Numbered from the stretch's first letter, positions 26,227-36,212 are shown. The stretch: 64,000 nt of DNA from JBKPNJ01 sp963695705 (GCA_963695705.1 CAVOHB010000009.1:558001-622000), one strand, 5' to 3'. Translations and numbers: made by a program. Notes: generated by a model from the letters alone, not told the origin.

Positions 26227-27619
26227 TCAGCTGGCCTGGCTGACCGACGACATGTTGAAGTCGGGAATCCGCAGCGCCGGCATCGCGGTGCGGCTGAAGT
26301 AGTCACCCCACTCGCGCGAGATCGTGGGCACCGATGCGGTCGCCGAGCCGAACCTGTTCAGCAGGTCGATCGGGGACTCGTTGAAGCGGAAGTTGTTCAC
26401 CGCTGCGGTCACCTCACCGTGCTCGACCAGGTAGAACGCCGTCCCGGGTCAGTCCGGTGAGCAGCAGCGTCTGCTCGTCGACGGCACGGATGTACCACAG
26501 GCAGGTCAGCAGCAGCCCGCGCTCGGTCCGGCCGATCTCGTCGTCGATCGTCCCCGTCGCACCATCGATCTCGAGCACGAGGTTGTCGATGCCGGGGGTG
26601 TACGCCAGATCGGTTATCCTCGCCGACTCCCGGGTCTGCAGCAGAGCCGCGAGCCGGCCGTCGGACACCCACTCTGTCCTCGTGACCGGCAGTCCGTTGT
26701 CGAAGACGCTCGACGCGGCCGATGATGCGCCGGCGGTGACGAACGGTTGGCACTCCAGCCCAGGGTAGGCAGGGTCGGAGAGGATCCGGACACCCGGCTT
26801 CATGATCTGCTCACCGACCCGAGTGCCACCACCCGGTTTGGAGTACACCGACCGGCCGTCGTCGGCGTCCCGGGCGGCCGCCGACCAGTGCGCATAGATC
26901 TGCAGGTCCGCGATCGCCGCCGGCGGGAGGATGGTGTCGTACCGACCGGCGGGGAGGTCGACATGCCGCTCGGCCCAGCTCAGCCGGCGGTGGAGCTCCG
27001 CGTCGAGGACCAGGGCGTCGACGTCGGCGAAGTCCCGGGTGGCGGCACCGGCCCATGCGGACCTGGTGAGGCTCGCGTCCTTGCCGGTGATGCCGACGTG
27101 ACCGGTCGGCTGCTGGTGCCTCATTCGAAGGCCGGTCGACGATCCCAGATACGTCGTGGTCATGTCGTGCTCGACGTACCCGTAGAGCACCCGGTTGGCG
27201 TCGCGAGCGCGGCCGAAAGCCTCGCCAAGGCCCGCGGCGAAGCCGGTGAAGATCTCGATCGACGTCTCCCCGGGCGGCTCGTCCCAGTCGCTCGCGGTGT
27301 CCCCGGCGGCGAGGTCATCGGCGTCGGGCGCGGGGCCCGACTCGCGGGCGGCGTCGTCCGCGGCTGCGGTGACCTCCAGCAGCTGGTCGAGGCTACCCAC
27401 GTTGCCGGAGACGACACCGGCGGCGCTGCCGGACCCTGAGCCGACGATGGAGATCACCGTGGCCACCATGCTGTCCACCATGCCGTTGGTCGTCAGCGTG
27501 TTGTTGGCCCACCGCAGGTTGGCCGTCGTGGACACGGATACCAGTACGACTGTCTGGTCCGCGGTGGATGCCTGCAGAGCCCGCTCGACCAGGTCCTGCG
27601 GCGTGGGACGGGTGCTCAT
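26227..27619 (-). CDS. tldE: TldD/PmbA-family protein TldE, with a +1 frameshift
   Basis: Partner subunit of the TldD/TldE metalloprotease, ~463 residues. Landmarks are NTLTTNGMVDS, EIFTGFAAGLGEAF and the conserved C-terminal VNNFRFNESPIDLLNRF...REWGDYFSRTAMPALRIPDFNMSS. That tail lies in another frame from ~26434: the frame runs TGLTRDGV then falls out, and removing one base (GAAC to GAC on the plus strand at 26434-26436) restores GVYLVEHGEVTAAVNNF. ATG at 27619 overlaps the tldD stop. Uninterrupted reading ends at 26414. Confidence 0.88.
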
Positions 27620-29133
27620 CGGCCGGACTCCGCGGCCGTGTTCAGCACCCGTATGCCACGAAACAGCGCGGACGGACAGCCGTGGCTGACCGGCGCCACC
27701 TGACCGGGCTGCGCCTTGCCGCAGTTGAAGGCCCCGCCGAGGACCCACGTCTGCGGCCCACCGACCGCTTCCATGGCACCCCAGAAGTCGGTGGTGGTGC
27801 CTTGGTACGCCACGTCTCGAAGCTGGCCGCCCAGCTGACCGTTGCGGATCTCGAAGAACCGCTGACCGGTGAACTGGAAGTTGAACCGCTGCATGTCGAT
27901 GCTCCACGACTTGTCACCGACGATATAGATCCCGCGGTCGACGGCAGCGATCAGTTCCTCGGTCGACGGACCGTTGGGCGCCGGTTGCAGCGACACGTTG
28001 GCCATCCGCTGCAGGGGGACGCTGCTGTGGGAGTCGGCGAACGCGCAGCCGTTGGATCGACCGAGACCCTGCAGCCTGGCCATCCGGCGGTCGAGCTGGT
28101 AGCCGACCAGCGTGCCGTCCCGGACGATGTCCCACTCCTGAGTGGCAACGCCGTCGTCGTCGAAGCCGATGGTCGACAGCCCGTGCTCGACGGTGCGGTC
28201 TCCGGTGATGTTCAGGCACTCCGACCCGTAGCTAAGCGTGCCCAGCTTGTCGAGCGTCGCGAACGAGGTGCCCGCGTAGTTGGCCTCGTAGCCGAGCGCC
28301 CGGTCCAGCTCGGTGGCGTGCCCGATCGACTCGTGGATCGTCAGGAACAGGTTTGAGGGGTCGATCACCAGGTCGTACTCCCCGGCGGTGACCGGGGGAG
28401 CCTTGAGCTTGGCGGCGAGCAACTCGGGGATCTGCGCGAGCTCGGCATCCCAGTCCCATCCCGAGCCGAGCAGGTATTCCCAACCACGTCCGACCGGCGG
28501 CGCCAGCGTGCGCATCGAGTCGAAGTGACCGCTCGCGGCGTCGGTGCCGTGTGCCTCCAGCTGCGGGCCGACACGTACCCGTTGCTGGGTGGTGACCGTC
28601 CCTGCGACGTCGGCGTAGAACTTGTTCTCCTGCACCTGGCCCAGGCCGGCGGTGACATGCTCGACGCCGTGCGCCGCGAGCAGCCGCGCGCTCCAGTCGC
28701 TGAGCAGCGCAACCTTGTCGCCGGTGGCGATCCGGAACGGGTCGACGTCGTACGCCGACACCCAGGTTGCGTCCGCGTGGACGGGTTCCTCGGCAAGCTC
28801 GACGCGCTCGGTGTTGATCTGCGCTGCGACCTGAGCCACCCGGATCGCCTGCTCGGTCACCCGGACCGCTTCCTCCGCGGTGAGGACGACGGAGGCGGAG
28901 AATCCCCAGGTGCCGGCGTGGACGACCCGGACGGCGAACCCGAGGTCGTCCCCTTCGGCCGAGCCCTGCAAGTGTCCGTCCCGCAGCAGGAGTGACTGGC
29001 TGCGGATGCGCTCGAGGCGGAAGTCGGCGTGCTCGACGCTGAAGTCCCGGGCGCGGCTCAGCGCGGCGTCCGCGAGTCGCCGCAGCGGCAGATCGGTGAA
29101 GGACGGGTCGAGCGGCTGTCCGGACGGCGGCAT
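27616..29133 (-). CDS. tldD: TldD/PmbA-family metalloprotease subunit TldD
   Basis: A 505-residue protein with the HExxxH zinc motif HESIGHATELDRALG (~residues 255-269) that marks the catalytic TldD subunit. E. coli TldD/TldE degrade small unfolded peptides and mature microcin B17 and CcdA-type substrates. NGCAFADSHSSVPLQRMANV and FNFQFTGQRFFEIRNGQLGGQLRDVAYQGTTTDFW are further conserved blocks. ATG at 29133 is preferred; reading further upstream is low-complexity Arg/Pro. Confidence 0.92.
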   Translation of the reverse strand: MPPSGQPLDPSFTDLPLRRLADAALSRARDFSVEHADFRLERIRSQSLLLRDGHLQGSAEGDDLGFAVRVVHAGTWGFSASVVLTAEEAVRVTEQAIRVAQVAAQINTERVELAEEPVHADATWVSAYDVDPFRIATGDKVALLSDWSARLLAAHGVEHVTAGLGQVQENKFYADVAGTVTTQQRVRVGPQLEAHGTDAASGHFDSMRTLAPPVGRGWEYLLGSGWDWDAELAQIPELLAAKLKAPPVTAGEYDLVIDPSNLFLTIHESIGHATELDRALGYEANYAGTSFATLDKLGTLSYGSECLNITGDRTVEHGLSTIGFDDDGVATQEWDIVRDGTLVGYQLDRRMARLQGLGRSNGCAFADSHSSVPLQRMANVSLQPAPNGPSTEELIAAVDRGIYIVGDKSWSIDMQRFNFQFTGQRFFEIRNGQLGGQLRDVAYQGTTTDFWGAMEAVGGPQTWVLGGAFNCGKAQPGQVAPVSHGCPSALFRGIRVLNTAAESGR

Positions 29134-29192
29134 GATCCCGACCCTACATAGGCGCCCGCGACGAACCGCAGCGCGCCCGGGTGGCGCCGCCG

Positions 29193-29480
29193 TCAGACCA
29201 GGAGCCGGCCGTAGCTCCCTGGATGCGCGTCGATCCGGCGGTGAGGGGCGATGACCTGGCCGTTCGGAAGCAGCTCGCCGGTGTCCTCGAAGAGCACGAC
29301 GCCGTTGCAGAGCAGGCTCCACCCCTGTTCAGGGTGGGTCGAGATGGTGTGGGCCGCATCGCGATCGGGGGCGTCTGCGCTCGGACAGGCAGGGCTGTGC
29401 CGGCAGACGAGTATCCGGCGAACGGGTGCCGCGGCGGCAGTGCCCGGCTTCGCGTCCCGACGTGTTGTGAAGTGTGTCAC
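29193..29480 (-). CDS. DUF5999 family small protein
   Basis: A 95-residue protein. CRHSPACPSADAPDRDAAHTISTHPEQGWSLLCNGVVLFEDTGELLPNG is the DUF5999 pattern, an actinobacterial family with conserved Cys and His that could bind metal. The GTG at 29480 has TGGAG upstream. The 15-residue linker before CRHSP is longer than in most members as I recall them. Function unknown. Confidence 0.75.
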   Translation of the reverse strand: MTHFTTRRDAKPGTAAAAPVRRILVCRHSPACPSADAPDRDAAHTISTHPEQGWSLLCNGVVLFEDTGELLPNGQVIAPHRRIDAHPGSYGRLLV

Positions 29481-29585
29481 GTCTCCAGTGTGCGCCACTT
29501 TTTCAACAGATGTGGGACAAGGCGTCTCGGAGTGTGAGAATGTCGGCCGATCGTTATCGGGGGAAATGTGTCCCAACGACGTGGC

Positions 29586-30086
29586 TTACGTCGTACCGTC
29601 GAATTCCTGGGCGCGCCTCAGTACCGGTTGCTCCGCCATCCACGTCGCACGGAAGACCGGGAAGCCGGCTGTCTCGGCGGCGGCGCAGACGACCGGATCG
29701 TCATCCACCAGCATCGACACCGGTGCCTGGCTGGCGAGCTTGCGCAGCGCCTCGGTCTTGATGAGGCTCGCGGGTCGTCTGTCACCGCTGCGGCGCAGCA
29801 TCAGCCGCCCGGGCGGGAGTGCGTTGTCACGCAGCCAGTCGAGCGTGTCCCCGCGGCATCGTTCGGGCCGGCCGGACAGGTAGACGACCTCGTGGTCGGT
29901 GGCCAGGCGTTGTGCGACGGCCAGTCCCTCGTCGAGCAACGGGTCGTCCACGGCCGCCGCGAAGAACGCATCCCAGTCCTTCGGCTGCTTGTCGATGTGG
30001 CCGAGCCGATGGCGGACGTCGGCCAGGACGCCGTCGATGTCGATGACGGCGTACGGCCGGCCGCGGGACGCCCCAGCCGTGGTCAC
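29586..30086 (-). CDS. HAD-superfamily phosphatase (polynucleotide kinase 3'-phosphatase-like)
   Basis: A 166-residue protein: AVIDIDGVLADVRHRLGHI (DxDGV nucleophile motif), VVYLSGRPERCRGDTLDWL (motif II) and SMLVDDDPVVCAAAE (motif IV acidic pair). The RHR...KDWDAFF stretch matches actinobacterial 'phosphatase domain-containing' proteins related to the T4 Pnk phosphatase domain. The GTG at 30086 overlaps the sbcC stop, so it may act with the nuclease. Confidence 0.82.
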   Translation of the reverse strand: MTTAGASRGRPYAVIDIDGVLADVRHRLGHIDKQPKDWDAFFAAAVDDPLLDEGLAVAQRLATDHEVVYLSGRPERCRGDTLDWLRDNALPPGRLMLRRSGDRRPASLIKTEALRKLASQAPVSMLVDDDPVVCAAAETAGFPVFRATWMAEQPVLRRAQEFDGTT

Positions 30087-33076
30087 ATCTGAACCAGACG
30101 CGAACCAGCACGCCGCCGGTCGACATGCACCTCGACCGTTATCCGCGCCCGCATCTCGGCGACGTGACTCACGACCCCGACAGCCCGCCCGCCGCTGCGC
30201 AGGCCGTCGAGGACATCCATCACCTCGTCGAGGGTGTCGGGATCGAGCGACCCGAATCCCTCGTCCACGAACAGTGTGCCGATCTCCGCGCCTCCAGCCT
30301 CGAACGCGACGACGTCGGCGAGTCCGAGTGCGAGGGCCAGCGAGGCAAGGAAGGTCTCCCCACCCGACAGGGTCGCGGGGTCACGGCTCTCCCCGGTCCA
30401 TGCGTCGCTGACCTCGAGGCCGAGGCCGCCCCGCCGGTCACTGACGCCGCGGTGGGTCGTGTGCACCAGCTGGTAGCGGCCGCCCGACATCGCCTCCAGT
30501 CGTTCGTTCGCGGCGCTGACGACCTGTTCTAGCCGTGCGGCCAGGACGTAGGCCGACAGGCGCATCCGAAGTGCGTTGTCGGGGGAGGTGCCGGCACACA
30601 GCGCAGCCAGTCCCAACGCGGTCTCATGAGAGCGCCGCAACGGTTCCCAGGCCGCGAGCCGTCCGTCGAGATCCGCGCAGAGCATCTCCAGGCGGTCCGC
30701 TCGCTGTTCGAGCGTGCTGAGGGCGGCGCGCTGCGCGGCGCAGGCCTGATCCGCCTCGGAGCAGTCACTCGCCAGCACCTCGAGGTTCACGGCCTCCCGG
30801 TGCGAAGCAGCCACGACCTCAGGGTCGGCGAGGACCTCCTTGACCCGGGTTAGCTCGGTCTCCCGGCGGCGCAGCAGGGTCTCGACGTTGGCGAGCTCGG
30901 CTCCCGGCACTACCGCCCGGCGGACCGCGGCCAGGTCCGGGAAGCCGTTCAGCTTCGCTGACTTGAGCGCTTGCGCTTCGATGTCGACATACCCTCGTTG
31001 CGCCTCGGTCACCGTGTCGAGTGCTTCCACCGCGCGCTCCAGCAGCTGCTCGCGCCGGGCGAGCTCGGCGTGTATCGCCTCGAGGTCTGAGGCGTCTCGC
31101 GCGTCGCGCCGGCCGATCAGCGCCGCGCTGCCCTTGGTGGCCGCTTCGAGATCCGTCTCGTGCCGGGTGATCGTGCTGACGAGTACGGCGTGCTCGGCCC
31201 GTCCGCGCTCGACGGCAGCAGCGCAGTCCGCGGCGCGTCCCTGCGTCGCCTGTATCCGGAGCTCGAGCCCTTCCAGCTGCGCCGTCGTGGCCTCGAACTC
31301 CGACAGGGAGCTCTCAGCGCAGACCAGCGCGGAGCGGGCGGCGGCGAGCCGTGCCTTTGCCGCCGCGGTGTCGACGCCGCCGCTGACCGCCCGGGCCATG
31401 GCATGCTCGATGGCCAGCCTGTCATTGTCGGTCTGGGCCCGGTCGCGCCTCGCGCATGCGACGTCGAGCCGTTCGTTGGCGGCCCGTTCGGTGTCGGCAT
31501 CCACCTGGTCGGACCCGCCCCGCGCGGGTCTGGGGTGGTGCGTTGAACCACAGACGCTGCAAGCCGTGAACGGGATCAGCCGCTGCGCCAGCTCGGCTGC
31601 CATGCCGTCGATGCGCGACTGTCGTAGGTCCAGCAGCTGCTCGCGCGCAGCCTGGGCGGTGTCGATCGACGCCCGGAGCTGGTCCGCCGCGGACCCTGCG
31701 GCTGCGGCCAGTCGGGCCTCCGCGGTCGCGGCGTCCAGCACGCGCTCTGCCTGGGCGGCGGCGTCTGCCAGCATCTCGACGTTGCCCAACGCTGCCTGCA
31801 TGCCGAGCTGGGTTCGGGCGAGCGTCTCGCGCTCGGCGACGAGCTCCAGTCGCTCGCGCTCGATGCCCGTGGCCTGCAGCCGCAGGGCCTCGAGCCGCGC
31901 ACCGAGCTCGTCCCGGCGGCGGCGCAACCGGGCAGCCTCGACGGCCTTGGGCCGCAGCGGGTCGAGTCTTGCCAGCTCGTCCCGGACGCGCCGCAGCCGG
32001 TGTCGTACCGACTCGGTGTCGACGTCGTCGGTGAGGTCCGCGGCGGCAACCGCCTCTCGGGCGGTCGCGCGGGCCGTCGCCAGCCGGCCATCAGCGGCCT
32101 GCTGCGAGCCGAGGAGCCCCTCCACGAGCATCGCCCGTCGGGCCGCGTCGGCGACCGCCCGGAGGGCGAGTGATTCGTCGTCCGCCGCCGAGAGCTCCTC
32201 CAGCTCACGGATGGCCTCACGGTGCCGCGCCTGTTGGCGGGCGAGGTGCGCACCCGTCTCGTGCGCGGACTCGGCGTGCTTGCACGCCAGTTCCGCGATG
32301 CCGAGCTCCTCGTGCGCCCGCCCGAGTGCCCGCAGGGTCGTGACCCGGCGGTCCTCTGCCCACCCCCTCGCCTCCCCGATGTCGTCGGGTCGCGCCGTGC
32401 CGGCGACCTCGCTGATCCTGTCGAGCAGGCTGACGACCATCGCCCGTTGCTGCTCACACCGCCGCCCGAGCTGCTGGCGGTGCTCCACCAGCCAGTCCTC
32501 GACCTCGGCGAACCGCCCGGTGTCGAACAGTCGCTCCAGCACCCGGTGACGCTCCTCGGCACCGGCCCGCAGGAACGTCTGGAACTTCCCCTGTGGGAGC
32601 AGGGCCACCTGGCAGAACTGGCCGACGTTCATGCCCAGCAGGGACTCCATCAGGTCGCCGGCTTCGTCCGGCCGTTTGGTCAGGCTGACCCAGTCGTCGC
32701 CGACCCGCTCCTGGACGACCACCGAGGCGTTCTCCCGCACCACCCGGGTCAGGTCGCTGCGCCGGCGCTTGCTCGGCCGGTCCCAGGCGGGCGACCTGCT
32801 GATGCGGAACCGGCGGCCGCGCAGGCTCACCTCGAGGATGACGAGCGGTCCGAGGCCGGCCGGTGAGTGGTCGCTGCGCAGCCGTTTCGCCTTTCCCCGA
32901 TCGCCCGGCACGTCACCGAACAGCGCGAAACACACACCGTCCAGGATGCTGGTCTTGCCCGCTCCGGTCGGTCCGCTGAGCAGGAACAGTCCGGCCTCTG
33001 ACAGAGCGTCGAAGTCCACCTCCTCCTCACCGGCGAACGGTCCGAACGCACGCATCCGCAGGCTGTGCAGCCTCAT
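30083..33076 (-). CDS. sbcC: Exonuclease subunit SbcC (Rad50-like SMC ATPase)
   Basis: A 997-residue SMC-type protein. LFLLSGPTGAGKTSILDG (Walker A, ~residue 36) opens the head, two long Ala/Arg/Leu-rich coiled coils follow, CSVCGSTHHP (~residue 516) is the CxxC zinc hook, and LSGGETFLASLALALGLADVV plus TLFVDEGFGSLDPDTLDEVMD give the ABC signature and Walker B/D-loop at the C-terminus. With SbcD it cuts hairpins and processes double-strand ends. The start overlaps the sbcD stop. Confidence 0.95.
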   Translation of the reverse strand: MRLHSLRMRAFGPFAGEEEVDFDALSEAGLFLLSGPTGAGKTSILDGVCFALFGDVPGDRGKAKRLRSDHSPAGLGPLVILEVSLRGRRFRISRSPAWDRPSKRRRSDLTRVVRENASVVVQERVGDDWVSLTKRPDEAGDLMESLLGMNVGQFCQVALLPQGKFQTFLRAGAEERHRVLERLFDTGRFAEVEDWLVEHRQQLGRRCEQQRAMVVSLLDRISEVAGTARPDDIGEARGWAEDRRVTTLRALGRAHEELGIAELACKHAESAHETGAHLARQQARHREAIRELEELSAADDESLALRAVADAARRAMLVEGLLGSQQAADGRLATARATAREAVAAADLTDDVDTESVRHRLRRVRDELARLDPLRPKAVEAARLRRRRDELGARLEALRLQATGIERERLELVAERETLARTQLGMQAALGNVEMLADAAAQAERVLDAATAEARLAAAAGSAADQLRASIDTAQAAREQLLDLRQSRIDGMAAELAQRLIPFTACSVCGSTHHPRPARGGSDQVDADTERAANERLDVACARRDRAQTDNDRLAIEHAMARAVSGGVDTAAAKARLAAARSALVCAESSLSEFEATTAQLEGLELRIQATQGRAADCAAAVERGRAEHAVLVSTITRHETDLEAATKGSAALIGRRDARDASDLEAIHAELARREQLLERAVEALDTVTEAQRGYVDIEAQALKSAKLNGFPDLAAVRRAVVPGAELANVETLLRRRETELTRVKEVLADPEVVAASHREAVNLEVLASDCSEADQACAAQRAALSTLEQRADRLEMLCADLDGRLAAWEPLRRSHETALGLAALCAGTSPDNALRMRLSAYVLAARLEQVVSAANERLEAMSGGRYQLVHTTHRGVSDRRGGLGLEVSDAWTGESRDPATLSGGETFLASLALALGLADVVAFEAGGAEIGTLFVDEGFGSLDPDTLDEVMDVLDGLRSGGRAVGVVSHVAEMRARITVEVHVDRRRAGSRLVQM

Positions 33077-34236
33077 GACGCGGCCGCCCGCGCGACACGA
33101 CAGGCGTCCCAGGCGCGGTGCAACAGCACCCGCTCGTCGTCGCAGAGTGGTGCACCGCGGACCGCCCGGACGAACTCGCTCGCGACCTCGACGTCGGATC
33201 GGGTCGTCACACCGTCGCCCCCGGCTCGGTCACCTGCGGTCCCGAGCGCACTGCTGCCTTCCGGATCGAAACCCATCACCAGGGTGTGCGGGAAACGTGC
33301 CCGCAGCCGCTCCATCGCGCCCCGCGGCCGGATCGGGTCCGTCAACGTCACCTGCAGCCAGCACTGCTCCTCGCTGAGCAGGTCCGGATCAGCGAGCAGA
33401 GCTTCGAGCTCCCCGCGGATCACCGCCAGCCGGCGGGGGACCGGCGCTGGGACGAACTCGACCCGGTCCACGCCGGCGGCGCCGAGGTCGATGAGCCAGC
33501 AACCCTTCACCTGACGGGCCTCGGAGAACGAGTACGCGAGCGGGGATCCGGAATAGCGCACGGTCTCGCGCAGGCGCTGGCGGCCGTGGAGGTGCCCGAG
33601 CGCCACATAGTCGACACCGTTGAAGACGTCGGCAGGTACGTTGGCGACTCCGCCGACGCAGATGTCGCGCTCACTGTCCGAGGGGGTGGCGCCCGTCACG
33701 AACGCATGGGCCAGGACCACCGAGCGCGTGCCCGGCGGTCGGCGCCGCAGGTCAGTCCGGACCCGGCGCATCGCCTCGGCGAGGGCGACTCGATGGCTGC
33801 GCTCCGGCAGGCCCCACTCCTCCCGGACGAAGTCGGGCTCGAGATAGGGCAGGCCGTAGACGGCGACCGGGCCGCGTCCGTCCTCGACGATCACCGGCGT
33901 GCCGACGGCGGAGGAGTCGGTGCGCAAGTGCACGCCCGAACCGTCGATCAGGTCGGACGCGAAGCCCAGCCGACGGGCGGAGTCGTGGTTGCCGCTGGTG
34001 ATGACGGTGCGGACGCGCTCGGCCGCCAGCCGGCGCAGCGACTCGTGCGCCAGCGAGACAGCGTCGACCGGCGGCAGCGCGCGCTCGTAGACGTCACCGG
34101 ACACGACCACGAGGTCGATGCGCTGCTCGCGAACCGTCTCGATGAGGTGATCGACGAACCCCGCCTGCGCATCGAGCAGCCCTTCCCGGTGGAACGACCT
34201 CCCCAGGTGCCAGTCTGAGGTGTGCAGGATGCGCAT
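33073..34236 (-). CDS. sbcD: Exonuclease subunit SbcD (Mre11-like)
   Basis: A 387-residue metallophosphoesterase: MRILHTSDWHLGRSFHREG (DxH), LVVVSGDVYERALPP (GD), VITSGNHDSARRLGF (GNHD), AHAFVTGA (His) and VALGHLHGRQRL (GHxH). These are the Mre11/SbcD phosphodiesterase motifs. ATG at 34236 is used because upstream in-frame sequence does not fit the family. Forms an operon with sbcC and the HAD gene. Confidence 0.95.
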   Translation of the reverse strand: MRILHTSDWHLGRSFHREGLLDAQAGFVDHLIETVREQRIDLVVVSGDVYERALPPVDAVSLAHESLRRLAAERVRTVITSGNHDSARRLGFASDLIDGSGVHLRTDSSAVGTPVIVEDGRGPVAVYGLPYLEPDFVREEWGLPERSHRVALAEAMRRVRTDLRRRPPGTRSVVLAHAFVTGATPSDSERDICVGGVANVPADVFNGVDYVALGHLHGRQRLRETVRYSGSPLAYSFSEARQVKGCWLIDLGAAGVDRVEFVPAPVPRRLAVIRGELEALLADPDLLSEEQCWLQVTLTDPIRPRGAMERLRARFPHTLVMGFDPEGSSALGTAGDRAGGDGVTTRSDVEVASEFVRAVRGAPLCDDERVLLHRAWDACRVARAAAS

Positions 34237-34297
34237 GCCAAGGACGCTAATCAGCGGCAGGGACATTTCACTGCTGCACACGCGCACGGCGCTGCGG

Positions 34298-35131
34298 TCA
34301 GTTGCCGACCCGCTGCGCCCCGCTGTAGACCACGAACCGCCCGCCCCGGGCGAAGCCGATCACGGTGCAGTCGAACCGGCGGGCCAGATCGACCGCCAGG
34401 CTGGACGGCGCACCCACCGCGACGACGACAGCAACGCCGGCGGCCACCGCCTTCTGGACGATCTCGAACCCGACCCGCCCGCTGACGCAGAGCACGCATC
34501 CGGCCAGGGTGCCGCCGCGCAGGACCGCATGGCCGACCGTCTTGTCGACGGCGTTGTGGCGACCGACGTCCTCGCGCACGACGAGCGGCTCCCCGTCGGT
34601 GTCGAAGATGCCGGCCGCGTGCAGCCCACCCGTACGCCCGAACACCGCCTGGTGCTCGCGCAGCCGGTGGGGGAGTGCGGTGATGACCGCCGGGGAGATC
34701 GTGACCCGGGCGGGGACCGGGCGCAGCCCAGCGTCACCGAGGTCGTCCAGCGTCTGCTTGCCGCACACCCCGCAGGCCGCGGACATCTGTGCGTAGCGGC
34801 TGCTCAGGCTCCGCAACGGCGGCGACCGCAGCGTCACAGTCACGACGTTGTACTCCTGGTCCTCGCTCAGGGCCCGGTCGACGCAGTACGCGACGGTCTC
34901 GACGTGCTCGTGGGGGTCGATAAGCCCCTCGGAGAACAGGAAGCCGGCCGCGAGCTCGAAGTCGGCGCCCGGCGTGCGCATCGTGACGACGACCCGCTCC
35001 GCGGCGTGCCCCGGCCAGCACAGCCGAATCTCCAGCGGTTCCTCGGTGGCCAGCCGATCCTCGTGCCGCGAGCTCTGCCCGTCGTCGTACTCCACGACCC
35101 GGACACGGGTCGACGGCCCAGGCCGGGTCAT
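34298..35131 (-). CDS. fdhD: Formate dehydrogenase accessory sulfurtransferase FdhD
   Basis: A 277-residue protein with the FdhD landmarks TEEPLEIRLCWPG, TPGADFELAAGFLFSEGLI, the catalytic CGVCGK loop (~residue 123) and TGGLHAAGIF...REDVGRHNAVDKTVGHAVL. FdhD transfers sulfur from a desulfurase to the Mo-bis-MGD cofactor of formate dehydrogenase. No formate dehydrogenase gene is in this window, so its client is elsewhere. Confidence 0.94.
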   Translation of the reverse strand: MTRPGPSTRVRVVEYDDGQSSRHEDRLATEEPLEIRLCWPGHAAERVVVTMRTPGADFELAAGFLFSEGLIDPHEHVETVAYCVDRALSEDQEYNVVTVTLRSPPLRSLSSRYAQMSAACGVCGKQTLDDLGDAGLRPVPARVTISPAVITALPHRLREHQAVFGRTGGLHAAGIFDTDGEPLVVREDVGRHNAVDKTVGHAVLRGGTLAGCVLCVSGRVGFEIVQKAVAAGVAVVVAVGAPSSLAVDLARRFDCTVIGFARGGRFVVYSGAQRVGN

Positions 35132-35186
35132 CGCTGAGTCCTCACGTCCCGAGGCTAGTCGCCGACCCGGCGTATTCTCGGCCAGC

Positions 35187-36119
35187 ATGGGCCACGCACA
35201 TGCGCACCGGCTCCGCAGCGCCCAGGATGAGCAACGTCTGAAACTCGTTCTCGGCCTGAGCGCAGGCGTCATGGTGGTCGAACTGGTGGCGTCATGGCTC
35301 ACCGGGTCGCTGGCCCTGCTGGCCGACGCCGGTCACATGCTGACCGACGTCGCCGGGCTGGGGATGTCGGTGGGAGCGATCATCGCGGCGCGCAGCGTGT
35401 CCTCGACCCGGAACAGCTACGGCTTCTACCGGTTGGAGATTCTCGCGGCTGCAGCCAACGCCGTGTTGCTGCTCGGGCTGGCGTTGTGGGTGACGGTCGC
35501 CGCGATACACCGGCTGAGCTCCCCGTCCGATGTCGACTCGGGACCGATGTTCGCGGTCGCATGCCTGGGGCTGCTCGCCAACATCGCCGGGCTCGGGCTG
35601 TTGCATCGGGGGCAGGGGAGCGGGGACAGCTCCAGCCACGGGCCCAGTCTCAACCTGCGCGGCGCCCGCCTGGAGGTTCTCGGGGACCTGTTCGGGTCGT
35701 TGGCGGTCATCGTCGCGGCACTCATCATCGCGTTCACCGGTTACGTCCAGGCAGACCCCATCGCGTCGCTGGTGATCGGGGTGTTGATAGTGCCGCGGAC
35801 CTGGACCTTGCTGCGCGAGGCCGTGGACGTGCTGCTCGAGGCGACGCCGAGACACATCGATCTCGACCACATCCGCACCCACATCCAGGGTGTGGAAGGC
35901 GTTGAGGCGGTACACGATCTCCATGTCTGGACGATCACCAGCGGCATGGCGGTGATGTCAGCGCATGTGGTCGTCACCGACGACGCACTGGGCCGCGGCC
36001 AGGGCGTCATTCTGGACCGCCTCGGTGCCTGTCTGTCGGATCATTTCGACGTCGAGCACAGCACGTTCCAGATCGAACCCCGCGGCCACACCGACCACGA
36101 ACTCCCCGTCCACCCCTGA
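35187..36119 (+). CDS. Cation diffusion facilitator (zinc exporter, CzcD/ZitB type)
   Basis: A 310-residue protein with six membrane spans. The His-rich N-terminus (MGHAHAHRLR), SLALLADAGHMLTDVAGLGMS (the HxxxD metal site of span 2), a second site DLFGSLAVIVAALII in span 5, and a cytoplasmic domain with HDLHVWTITSGMAVMSAHVVV are typical of Zn2+/H+ antiporting CDF proteins. Divergent from fdhD with a 55-bp gap. Confidence 0.9.
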   Translation: MGHAHAHRLRSAQDEQRLKLVLGLSAGVMVVELVASWLTGSLALLADAGHMLTDVAGLGMSVGAIIAARSVSSTRNSYGFYRLEILAAAANAVLLLGLALWVTVAAIHRLSSPSDVDSGPMFAVACLGLLANIAGLGLLHRGQGSGDSSSHGPSLNLRGARLEVLGDLFGSLAVIVAALIIAFTGYVQADPIASLVIGVLIVPRTWTLLREAVDVLLEATPRHIDLDHIRTHIQGVEGVEAVHDLHVWTITSGMAVMSAHVVVTDDALGRGQGVILDRLGACLSDHFDVEHSTFQIEPRGHTDHELPVHP

Positions 36120-36133
36120 CAACGCCCACCCCT

Positions 36134-36212
36134 GCTCAGACTTGTGCAGGCGATAAGAGTTGTCGCGCCCGTTTACCCTTAACAACTGCACACTTCTTGC
36201 CGCGGCCGACAC
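36134..36212 (-). repeat. Partial inverted copy of the dispersed repeat (copy C)
   Basis: The reverse complement (GCCGCGGCAAGAAG...GGGTAAACGGG...GACAACTCTTATCGCCTGCACA) matches the middle of the elements at ~3643-3700 and ~15597-15665. The hairpin part is absent. It lies downstream of the CDF gene. Confidence 0.7.

Noticed and set aside
30840..32549. 569-residue Ser/Ala-rich plus-strand open frame
   Set aside because: Antisense to sbcC; composition (Ser/Arg/Ala runs) is that of a shadow of the coiled-coil coding strand.
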